In this document: positions 1 through 5,005 of the stretch, piece after piece
Position numbering within the stretch: position 1 is the stretch's first letter
Layout: each line of letters opens with the position of its first letter
DNA from: Chitinophagaceae bacterium
GTDB lineage: Bacteria > Bacteroidota > Bacteroidia > Chitinophagales > Chitinophagaceae
DNA: 5,005 bases
Direction of reading: 5' to 3'
NCBI GenBank assembly: GCA_017882205.1
Contig: JADGPY010000491.1
Location: 1-5,005 of the forward strand
The notes under the pieces: generated by a model
The model's database searches: none
What the model was told of the DNA's origin: nothing
What the model saw: only the letters and a program-made list of their open reading frames with translations
Translations under genes and position numbers: made by a program

Positions 1-20
1 ATGGCTCTCATTACACATGA

Positions 21-149
21 TCAATTAACGTTATTCCACTCTCTCTTTCGTGCCTGGGAAGATGGCTTACCAATCTCTCCTATCTCTACGGTTATCATTT
101 CTGTAATAATCCCTTCTTTGGTGACCATACTGTGCAGGGTAGCGTTCAT
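21..149 (-). CDS. Possible 42-residue ORF coupled to the fic stop codon
   Basis: This short ORF starts with an ATG that overlaps the TGA stop of the upstream Fic gene in an ATGA arrangement, typical of translational coupling. It runs 42 codons to its own TGA. The product begins MNATLHSMVTKEG, is mixed-charge, and has a Lys/Arg-rich stretch (KPSSQARKRE, about residues 28-37) near the C-terminus. It has no signal peptide, membrane segment or cysteine. I do not recognise a family. It lacks the (S/T)xxxE(G/N) motif of class I Fic antitoxins, and the Fic protein has its own copy of that motif, so an antitoxin role is not supported. The ATGA overlap and open frame could be chance, since an ORF of this length is not rare. 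An internal ATG at 128 would give 35 residues. Confidence 0.3.
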   Translation of the reverse strand: MNATLHSMVTKEGIITEMITVEIGEIGKPSSQARKREWNNVN

Positions 150-1192
150 TGTAAACTATACCACGTTCCCTTGCCCGTTCCATTTTTTTGCAGATGTTTT
201 GCAGCTACTAAATTCTCCAGGTGTTTCTTTATGGTATTGCGATTTGCCTTTGTTAATGTGACTACCTCATTTATAGTGATGCGCCCTCTTGATTTTACAT
301 GTTCCAAAATATGTAATGATAACTCCGGCAATGTGCCAAGCAACATTTTTTCCCTCTCAATTTTTACTTCAAGCCGGTCCTTTTGCTCTTTCAGTGCTTT
401 GAGAAAAAACAAGATCCACGGCTGCCAGTCAGGCTTTTCATTTTTCAAAGTTCCCTGGGTTTGGTGAAGTGCGAGGTAATAATTATTCTTGCTCTGTTCA
501 ATCACTGCTTCCAGCGAACTATACGGCGCATACACATAACCGGCAGTTAGCAACATCCAGGTAGTGAGTACGCGCGAAAGACGCCCGTTTCCATCCTGGA
601 ATGGATGGATGGCTAAAAAAACAACCACAAAAACAGCCGTGATAAGTAATGGGTGCATCTGCCTGTTATCAATTGCCTGCCTGGCCCATGTTACCAATTC
701 CTCCATTTTAAACGGTGTATCAAAAGGAGTGGCTGTTTCAAACACTACTCCAAGACTTTTGCCATCTGCGTCAAATGCTTCTACATGGTTAATAGATTTT
801 TTATATTCTCCCCGGTGCCAGCCATCCTTTTCACTATATCGAAGAAGATCGCGATGAAATTGTTTGATGTGATTTTCGGTGAGAGGGATATGTTCATAGT
901 TTTGAAAAAGCTGGTTCATTACATCCGCATATCCAGCGACCTCCTGTTCATCTCTTGAAGTAAAAGATTTTATCTGGAAGTGATTCAATAGCACTTCCAC
1001 TTCCAGGTCGCTTAACTTGCTTCCTTCAATGCGTGTGGAGGAGCCAATGCTTTCGATGGTAGCTACTTTTTTTAACGCCAGAAGCTTTTCGGGCGCTAAT
1101 TGTCCCAACGCCTTCCAGGCTCCTTTAAATTCATCGAGGCCTGAAATGAGCGAAAGTATTTCAGGAGTAATGACGATGTTAGTAGCATTCAT
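146..1192 (-). CDS. Fic family protein (class II, probable protein AMP-transferase) with C-terminal winged helix
   Basis: This 348-residue cytoplasmic protein probably transfers AMP from ATP to a Ser, Thr or Tyr hydroxyl of a target protein. The catalytic motif HPFQDGNGRLSR (about residues 196-207) fits the Fic consensus HxFx(D/E)GNGRxxR with the general-base His, the acidic residue and both Arg present, so it should be active. The N-terminal region resembles Fic_N and carries STRIEG (about 52-57), matching the inhibitory helix motif (S/T)xxxE(G/N); its Glu normally blocks productive ATP binding, which makes this class II (self-inhibited). Residues about 303-346 look like a winged helix-turn-helix, an architecture known from SoFic-type proteins. 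The start is ATG at 1192 or ATG at 1198 (two codons longer). An in-frame TTG at 1231 would only add translated repeat DNA. Length is normal and nothing is broken. The target is unknown. Hexamer repeats at the start suggest autoregulation through the winged helix (inference). Confidence 0.93.
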   Translation of the reverse strand: MNATNIVITPEILSLISGLDEFKGAWKALGQLAPEKLLALKKVATIESIGSSTRIEGSKLSDLEVEVLLNHFQIKSFTSRDEQEVAGYADVMNQLFQNYEHIPLTENHIKQFHRDLLRYSEKDGWHRGEYKKSINHVEAFDADGKSLGVVFETATPFDTPFKMEELVTWARQAIDNRQMHPLLITAVFVVVFLAIHPFQDGNGRLSRVLTTWMLLTAGYVYAPYSSLEAVIEQSKNNYYLALHQTQGTLKNEKPDWQPWILFFLKALKEQKDRLEVKIEREKMLLGTLPELSLHILEHVKSRGRITINEVVTLTKANRNTIKKHLENLVAAKHLQKNGTGKGTWYSLQ

Positions 1193-1260
1193 ACCCATAA
1201 ATATACCCAATAATACCCATAAAATAAGCAAATACCCAAATATTTACCCATAAATACCCA
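1192..1260 (-). repeat. Six helically phased TGGGTA hexamers upstream of fic (putative operator)
   Basis: On the minus strand the hexamer TGGGTA occurs six times. On the plus strand it reads TACCCA, starting at 1192, 1204, 1214, 1233, 1245 and 1255. Spacings are 12, 10, 19, 12 and 10 bp, so there are two identical triplets offset by 41 bp. Offsets of 0, 12, 22, 41, 53 and 63 bp are all close to multiples of 10.5, which puts every copy on nearly the same face of the helix. A wider consensus is TTTATGGGTAT, with A or T before the TGGG. The copy nearest the gene overlaps the candidate ATG at 1198 and touches the ATG at 1192. The pattern is seen directly; its use as a binding site, for example for the Fic winged helix, is inference. 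Confidence 0.8.
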
Positions 1261-1362
1261 TGGAGACATAAATTACTCATACTATCCTAACGATTAATTT
1301 TTAGCAGGTTAACTAAATACTTCTGGATCCAACAACACACTCAGGGGTCATCTGAAGCCCAT

Positions 1363-1388
1363 AAAAAAACCCCGCATAACGGGGTTTT
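1363..1388 (-). terminator. Intrinsic terminator of the 130-residue secreted protein gene
   Basis: A perfect 9-bp stem, AAAACCCCG at 1366-1374 and CGGGGTTTT at 1380-1388, encloses a 5-base loop. Read on the minus strand the hairpin is followed by seven T, and it lies 23 bases after the TAA of the gene ending at 1412. It should therefore stop that transcript before it reaches fic. On the plus strand it ends in only four T before G, so it may act weakly in that direction. The stretch between this hairpin and the hexamer array (about 1261-1362) shows nothing else I can support; the fic promoter is presumably there or within the array. Confidence 0.88.
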
Positions 1389-1411
1389 GTATTCGCTGGT
1401 TTATTAATTAA

Positions 1412-1804
1412 TTACCAATTTCTTCCATCCCTGTGTTCATCATTTCTGTAATCATTCCTTTTTTGGTTATCAAAACGTGAAGTGTAATGTTGATTTCTTT
1501 TCATCATCATCTCTCTATCCCTCGTTTCACGGTCACGATCATAGCCATATTGTTGTTTGGCGGGTTGGTTCCATTGAGCCGTATTGCGGTCATCATTCCT
1601 TGAGGCAGTTTGGTTGTTATAACCACTGTTGCTGCCATAGGATTTAGAATATCCATTTTGATTACCCCGTTGGGTAGCTACAGGTGGTTGCGTCTGCTGG
1701 TAGCCGTTAGAATTATTTTGTGGCGCCTGTTGATGACGATTGGTTTGAGCGAATGCAGATGTCAAAAGCCCAACACTAAATACTAATGTAAAAATCTTTT
1801 TCAT
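1412..1804 (-). CDS. Secreted Asn/Gln/Arg-rich low-complexity protein, function unknown
   Basis: This 130-residue precursor starts at ATG 1804 (MKKIFTLVF). The leader before it (AATTAAAAACAACAATC) is A-rich, as is common in Bacteroidota. A Sec signal peptide (MKKIF, hydrophobic core, then TSAFA) is predicted to be cut after residue 19, leaving QTNRHQ at the mature N-terminus. No lipobox Cys is present, so the product is probably periplasmic or secreted. The mature part of 111 residues has about 17 Asn and 16 Gln, no Leu, Ile or Cys and a single Val, so it is probably disordered. The first half is Gly/Asn/Gln/Tyr-rich. The second half (about residues 80-130) is highly charged with Arg-Asp pairs (YDRDRETRDRE) and ends in GRNW. 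Similar small Q/N/R-rich exported proteins are common in this phylum, but I know of no assigned function. A longer reading from a GTG at 1864 would place 20 residues before the signal peptide and is unlikely. Confidence 0.8.
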   Translation of the reverse strand: MKKIFTLVFSVGLLTSAFAQTNRHQQAPQNNSNGYQQTQPPVATQRGNQNGYSKSYGSNSGYNNQTASRNDDRNTAQWNQPAKQQYGYDRDRETRDREMMMKRNQHYTSRFDNQKRNDYRNDEHRDGRNW

Positions 1805-1886
1805 GATTGTTGTTTTTAATTGTGAAACAATACATATAAGACGGCATCTGTTTAGGAGAAACACACAACTATATGTTAATACCCAA

Positions 1887-1907
1887 CTTCAGAATTGCTT
1901 CAGAATT
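1887..1907. repeat. Tandem 10-bp direct repeat CTTCAGAATT (11-bp period) in a divergent promoter region
   Basis: CTTCAGAATT occurs at 1887-1896 and again, identical, at 1898-1907, one helical turn apart. A third related copy, CTTCAGAAG on the minus strand, sits at 2020-2028, about 40 bases before the ATG of the 625-residue protein. Half-sites repeated every 11 bp are typical of OmpR/PhoB-type response regulators, so this may be a regulator site serving one or both divergent genes; that is inference. The remainder of the 265-bp region between the two start codons (1805-2069) is AT-rich, and I could not place a convincing -33/-7 promoter pair in it. Confidence 0.5.
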
Positions 1908-2069
1908 AAGAGGTTATTAGAAATGATATCAATCATTATTATGGAACGCAGGATAGCTTTTATTACTTAACTATTTTTCATATTTTTATTCTACCTCTGC
2001 TATAGAAATGACCTGCCATCTTCTGAAGACTCTTATTGTAAGGCGTTATTAACACTTAAAATTACTTCT

Positions 2070-3947
2070 ATGGGCCGGAATATTTATTCTTACCTGGGTG
2101 TTATCATCCTGACTTTATTTTTAAATAATTCTTTCGCTCAAAAAGGATTGAAAAAACACATAGATATCACCGTTCTGGATGCTTCAACCGGAAGGCCATT
2201 GGATGGAGCAGTTGTTATTCTTAAAGGATTATTTAAAGAAACCAGGACTACCAATATTGAAGGGAAAGCCTCGTTTGATATTGTGGTATTATCAAATAAC
2301 CTTACTCTTTCGCTGGAAGTTTCCGACGGTGAGATTATTAGCGGACATTCTAAATATAAAGGCAACTTTCAAATTACCGGTGATAGGGACAACTACAGCC
2401 GGGTAGTTTCATTAAAATCAAGCTACAACAGAATCAACGTTTCTGTAATTGATGATAAACAACGTCGTGGAGTTGCGGATGCTAAGGTAACACTAGGTGG
2501 TAGCAGGGATGGAAAGAATGATGTTAATAGCACCGATGGCAATGGCAATGTTTCGTTTGATGTACTTCTGATTGATAATTATAAGACCGTCACCGTTACA
2601 ATTGTTAAGGATGGGTTTGAAGCGTTCACAACAACGGTAGATATGAATTATAAAATAAGCCAGTATACAGTAAATGCAATTTTGATAACGGATAAATACA
2701 GCAAGACAATAAAAGTTTCCGTGATGGATGAAAAAGGAGATCCGGTTCCCGAAGCAACCTTAGCTGCTGAAGGGCCAGGTTTCAATGATTTCGCAAGAGG
2801 TAGTACCGATCAATCAGGAGTTGTTTCATTGCTGGTGAAATCCAGCGGGGAATATATTGTTTCACTTAAGCATGATAATTTTGAACAGGCGGCAGATCAA
2901 AAAGTTACTGTAAACCGTTTGGGTGATATAAATGAATACACTCTGTCTTTCCAATTGAAACGTAAAAAAGGTAAACTCAGGAATTTAACTGTACGGGTAT
3001 TTGATGAAAAAGATCATACCCCGGTTCCAAAGGCTTCTGTTGATGTCAGATCCGTTACATCGACTTTATCCGGAGGTATTACAAATGACATGGGTTTAGC
3101 AAATCTTAGTAATGTATTAGCCCTGGGCGAAGATGGAAAGGTTACAGTAAATGCAAACGGCTACGAACCTGCCACTAATTCATATATTGGCGGTGGAGAT
3201 AATTACAGGTATTCACCGCCGTTAGAGGATGACCTTACCATTTATTTGAAAAAGAGAGACGATGGCGATATCAAATTCACTGTTCTTGCTCTTGATAAGA
3301 ATACCGATCAGCCCATTAGCAACGCCAGTATATTAATAAGTGATAATGCATCTGCTAATATTACTCCCATAGATGCAACAAACAGCAAGGGTGAAGTTCA
3401 ATTTGATATAAGTGGCAAGTATTTGAATAATACTCCCTTCCGTGTAAAAGCAAGGGCAAATGGATATATGGAGCAATGGAGTGATGTTACGGCTGATTTT
3501 TTGAAAGGGGGTAATGAGCGGGATAAAATATTTACTGTATATCTTCAGCCTGAAACAAGTAGTAACTTATCCGGAACATGGGTGGATGTAAGGGTGCCAT
3601 CGTCTACGATTAACATATCTGTCAGCGGAACATCCGCCCACGGCAGTGGCGCCAATGTAAAACCCGATCTAAATCATAATACATCATTCACCGATGTAGA
3701 TAACTTTGAAGGAACAATCAAGAGCAATATTATTACTGGAAGTTGGACAAACACTTATGAAGACTTTGATAAAGTGGTTAAATACGGTGGCACTATCACG
3801 ATAAGTTTAGATTCAAAAGACCAGGTTAATATTGAGTATGCTCAAAAGGGGCCTGCAACTTCTGTAGTTTGGAAAGTAAAAGGTACCTACGAGTTTTACT
3901 GGTGTCATGATGGAGCTACATGGTTCGCGACTTACAAACGTAAATAG
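2070..3947 (+). CDS. Exported protein with five carboxypeptidase-regulatory-like beta-sandwich repeats and a C-terminal GTW domain
   Basis: This is a 625-residue precursor. Residues 1-23 form a signal peptide (hydrophobic VIILTLFL, then NNSFA before QKG), without a lipobox. Five repeats of about 87-95 residues follow at roughly 30-117, 121-207, 212-298, 305-395 and 400-494. Each opens with a beta-strand and an Asp-rich turn (ITVLDASTGRPL, VSVIDDKQRRGV, VSVMDEKGDPVP, VRVFDEKDHTPV, FTVLALDKNTDQPI), then a T(D/N)xxGxxxF/L-type strand and often a 'NGY/DGF' strand, as in CarboxypepD_reg/Cna-B-like folds. Residues about 497-625 form a different domain beginning LSGTW, with a second GSW at 557-559 and YGGTITISL at 572-580; I cannot name it. 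The only cysteine is C612. No type IX secretion C-terminal domain is visible, so the product is probably periplasmic or surface-associated. No catalytic motif is seen; a binding or structural role is likely. The 3' end overlaps the convergent ATE-like gene by 16 bp. Confidence 0.85.
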   Translation: MGRNIYSYLGVIILTLFLNNSFAQKGLKKHIDITVLDASTGRPLDGAVVILKGLFKETRTTNIEGKASFDIVVLSNNLTLSLEVSDGEIISGHSKYKGNFQITGDRDNYSRVVSLKSSYNRINVSVIDDKQRRGVADAKVTLGGSRDGKNDVNSTDGNGNVSFDVLLIDNYKTVTVTIVKDGFEAFTTTVDMNYKISQYTVNAILITDKYSKTIKVSVMDEKGDPVPEATLAAEGPGFNDFARGSTDQSGVVSLLVKSSGEYIVSLKHDNFEQAADQKVTVNRLGDINEYTLSFQLKRKKGKLRNLTVRVFDEKDHTPVPKASVDVRSVTSTLSGGITNDMGLANLSNVLALGEDGKVTVNANGYEPATNSYIGGGDNYRYSPPLEDDLTIYLKKRDDGDIKFTVLALDKNTDQPISNASILISDNASANITPIDATNSKGEVQFDISGKYLNNTPFRVKARANGYMEQWSDVTADFLKGGNERDKIFTVYLQPETSSNLSGTWVDVRVPSSTINISVSGTSAHGSGANVKPDLNHNTSFTDVDNFEGTIKSNIITGSWTNTYEDFDKVVKYGGTITISLDSKDQVNIEYAQKGPATSVVWKVKGTYEFYWCHDGATWFATYKRK

Positions 3948-4642
3948 TACGAAGCAACCATCTTGGCTTCCCAAATACCAGAGGTCAACGGCAATGAAAA
4001 AGGCAGCCATTCTTTTGTGGCGCTTTCAAATACTTCTGTTGCCTTGATATCGGGAAATAGCTTGTAATCAAATTTCGGATAACCGTTGGCTATATACCCA
4101 AGGTAATACCATTCTTTTGCCAGCTTACGGGCATGTTCTATTTTCAGCAGCATCAGGTATTTTCCCAGGCTTCTTGCTTTATACTCAGGGTGATAAAAAT
4201 TAAGTATCCCTGCAATACTGGTTTCTCCCGTGTCAAAATAACCTACTGCGATTAATTTGCCGCCATCCCTGATTTCAATGACCTGTGTATTATAAATATT
4301 GTCTATAGCTCCGTCCAGCAGGTAAGCTTCTGCCGAACTGGAGACACTAAAATTGATGGATGCTTTATACAGCCCATACAACTCTTCTATTTCAGGTGTA
4401 ATCGAGAAAGGTTTTATTTCAACAGCCAGGTCTTTATTTTTCCCCAGGATCTTTTTCTGGCTTCTGCCATAATGTACCTTTTGCACTGCAATGCGCAACC
4501 AGTGCAGCGTGTGTAGGTTGCCGCTGAATGGCATAATATCAGATGTAAAGATGGTCTGCCCCATGCGATACCAGCCGCGGCTTAAGTAATCATCCAGTTC
4601 ATGACCGGTAATGCTGAGGGGAAAGTGAATGTCATTTATCAT
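3932..4642 (-). CDS. Arginyl/leucyl-tRNA--protein transferase (ATE/Bpt)-like protein
   Basis: This 236-residue cytoplasmic protein resembles enzymes that transfer an amino acid from aminoacyl-tRNA to the N-terminus of a protein (N-degron pathway). The N-terminal part shows the ATE_N-like pattern LSRGWYRMGQ (about 20-29), LHWLRI (46-51) and SQKKILGKNKDL (61-72). The C-terminal GNAT-like half shows FYHPEYKARSLGKYLML (149-165) and WYYLGYIANGYPKFDYK (178-194), corresponding to the ATE_C signature SLG...YYLGY...YK. The protein has no cysteine at all, whereas typical ATE/Bpt proteins carry N-terminal cysteines (a CxxC-type cluster in ATE1). It is therefore a divergent member, and its donor (Arg or Leu) and acceptor cannot be predicted; another GNAT activity is possible. 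ATG at 4642 is chosen over the in-frame TTG at 4684, which would fall within a possible -7 element. It is a single gene with no clear operon partner. Confidence 0.78.
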   Translation of the reverse strand: MINDIHFPLSITGHELDDYLSRGWYRMGQTIFTSDIMPFSGNLHTLHWLRIAVQKVHYGRSQKKILGKNKDLAVEIKPFSITPEIEELYGLYKASINFSVSSSAEAYLLDGAIDNIYNTQVIEIRDGGKLIAVGYFDTGETSIAGILNFYHPEYKARSLGKYLMLLKIEHARKLAKEWYYLGYIANGYPKFDYKLFPDIKATEVFESATKEWLPFSLPLTSGIWEAKMVASYYLRL

Positions 4643-4681
4643 TTCATAATAGTCGGGAGGACCAAAAATAGTAGGAACTAT

Positions 4682-4713
4682 CAAAAAATTATTTACATCT
4701 TTGCCCTCGCAAA
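4682..4713 (-). promoter_or_regulatory. Possible Bacteroidota-type promoter for the ATE-like gene
   Basis: On the minus strand TTTG (4713-4710) is followed after 18 bases by TAATTTTTTG (4691-4682). This resembles the Bacteroidota -33 TTTG / -7 TAnnTTTG layout, but the TA and TTTG of the -7 element are separated by four bases, not two. Transcription starting a few bases later would give a leader of about 35 bases to the ATG at 4642. This is a weak match. Confidence 0.3.
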
Positions 4714-4729
4714 TTAATAATAAAAACGG

Positions 4730-4762
4730 TTGTACGCTCTTTTAAACTTTTAGCTATATTCC
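4730..4762 (+). promoter_or_regulatory. Possible promoter for the WXXGXW lipoprotein gene
   Basis: TTG at 4730-4732 precedes two overlapping candidate -7 elements, TAGCTATA (4751-4758) and TATATTCC (4755-4762), 18 or 22 bases downstream. Both are imperfect against TAnnTTTG. The leader to the ATG at 4785 would be about 20 bases and is A/T-rich. It lies back to back with the possible promoter of the ATE-like gene. This is a weak match. Confidence 0.22.
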
Positions 4763-4784
4763 CACTCTAATAAATAAACATTAT

Positions 4785-5005
4785 ATGAAAAAATCCTTTT
4801 TAAAATTATGTTTAATAGTAGGCATAGCTCTTTCTTTTAGCAGCTGTGGCCCAACTGCCGTTGTTGTTAGAACGAGGCCCGAACCTCCGGTTTACGCTCG
4901 TCCTGCAAGGCCAAGTTCTTCTCACATTTGGGTAGAGGGTGAATGGATTTGGCGTGGCAATCAATATGTTTACAGGCAAGGTTATTGGGCTGCTCCACAG
5001 CGCAG
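4785..5005 (+). CDS. WXXGXW-repeat lipoprotein, 5' part (cut by window end)
   Basis: The first 73 residues of a gene that runs off the window. It starts at ATG 4785 (MKKSFLKLCL) after an A/T-rich leader. The hydrophobic segment ends in the lipobox FSSC, so Cys21 should be lipidated after signal peptidase II cleavage and the protein anchored in the envelope. After a Pro/Arg-rich linker (residues about 29-46) come WVEGEW (49-54) and YRQGYW (63-68), matching the WXXGXW/YXWGXW repeat seen in small envelope proteins of many Gram-negative bacteria. The repeat binds no known ligand that I can name, and the function is unknown. The remaining length and further repeats cannot be seen. Confidence 0.85.
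   Translation, partial: MKKSFLKLCLIVGIALSFSSCGPTAVVVRTRPEPPVYARPARPSSSHIWVEGEWIWRGNQYVYRQGYWAAPQR

Noticed and set aside
21..149. Fic antitoxin (class I type) reading of the small coupled ORF
   Set aside because: The (S/T)xxxE(G/N) motif is absent, it is downstream of fic where class I antitoxins are usually upstream, and the Fic protein already contains the inhibitory motif.
1..467. Plus-strand ORFs beginning at 1 and at 132
   Set aside because: They lie mostly antisense to the fic 3' end, show no recognisable domain, and the Fic reading is unambiguous there.
1193..1231. N-terminal extension of the Fic protein from a TTG at 1231, giving a hydrophobic leader (MLILWVLLGIFMGM) that looks like a signal or membrane segment
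   Set aside because: The extension is translated TGGGTA repeat DNA, begins with a rare start codon, and a cytoplasmic Fic enzyme would not need it. ATG at 1192 or 1198 fits better.
564..1253. Plus-strand ORFs at 564-857, 653-958 and 1017-1253
   Set aside because: They are antisense to the Fic coding region, with atypical composition and no motifs.
1805..1864. Longer start (GTG at 1864) for the 130-residue secreted protein
   Set aside because: It would put 20 residues in front of a clear signal peptide that begins at ATG 1804.
1880..1885. A seventh TACCCA hexamer in the divergent intergenic region
   Set aside because: It is a single copy with no phased neighbour; one hexamer in AT-rich DNA is expected by chance.
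2138..2406. ORFs on both strands inside the 5' part of the 625-residue protein gene (2138-2365 minus, 2179-2406 plus)
   Set aside because: They are alternative frames of a clearly coding gene with signal peptide and repeats.
4643..4684. TTG start at 4684 for the ATE-like protein
   Set aside because: The TTG lies within a possible -7 element, and an in-frame ATG at 4642 still leaves the whole recognisable domain. It is not fully excluded, because 14 extra residues would also be compatible.

Overview
The window looks like chromosomal DNA of a Bacteroidota bacterium, probably near Chitinophagaceae/Sphingobacteriales. The signs are AT-rich intergenic regions, A/T-rich leaders without clear Shine-Dalgarno sequences, short 'MKK' signal peptides ending in AFA/SFA-Q, a WXXGXW-type lipoprotein, and a large secreted protein of stacked carboxypeptidase-regulatory-like beta-sandwiches. 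This placement rests on style and family recognition, not on a marker gene.

Left part (1-1400, minus strand): a complete class II Fic protein (probable AMP-transferase) with its own inhibitory helix motif and a C-terminal winged helix. A 42-codon ORF overlaps its stop codon by ATGA. Immediately upstream of the Fic start, and touching it, lie six TGGGTA hexamers in two matching triplets 41 bp apart, all close to whole helical turns from each other. This is the most striking non-coding structure in the window and looks like an operator, plausibly for autoregulation.

Middle (1360-3947): a strong hairpin terminator ends a minus-strand gene for a 130-residue secreted, Asn/Gln/Arg-rich, probably disordered protein. 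It is divergent from a plus-strand gene for a 625-residue exported protein with five beta-sandwich repeats and a distinct C-terminal domain. The intergenic region between them holds a 10-bp direct repeat with an 11-bp period and a third, inverted copy near the large gene.

Right part (3932-5005): a minus-strand gene of the arginyl/leucyl-tRNA-protein transferase (ATE/Bpt) superfamily, entirely without cysteine, overlaps the 3' end of the large gene by 16 bp in convergent orientation. It is divergent from the start of a WXXGXW-repeat lipoprotein gene cut by the window edge.

No mobile element, CRISPR array, rRNA or tRNA gene was seen. The genes do not form one obvious pathway: three encode envelope or exported proteins, and two (Fic and the ATE-like protein) encode enzymes expected to modify proteins in the cytoplasm.
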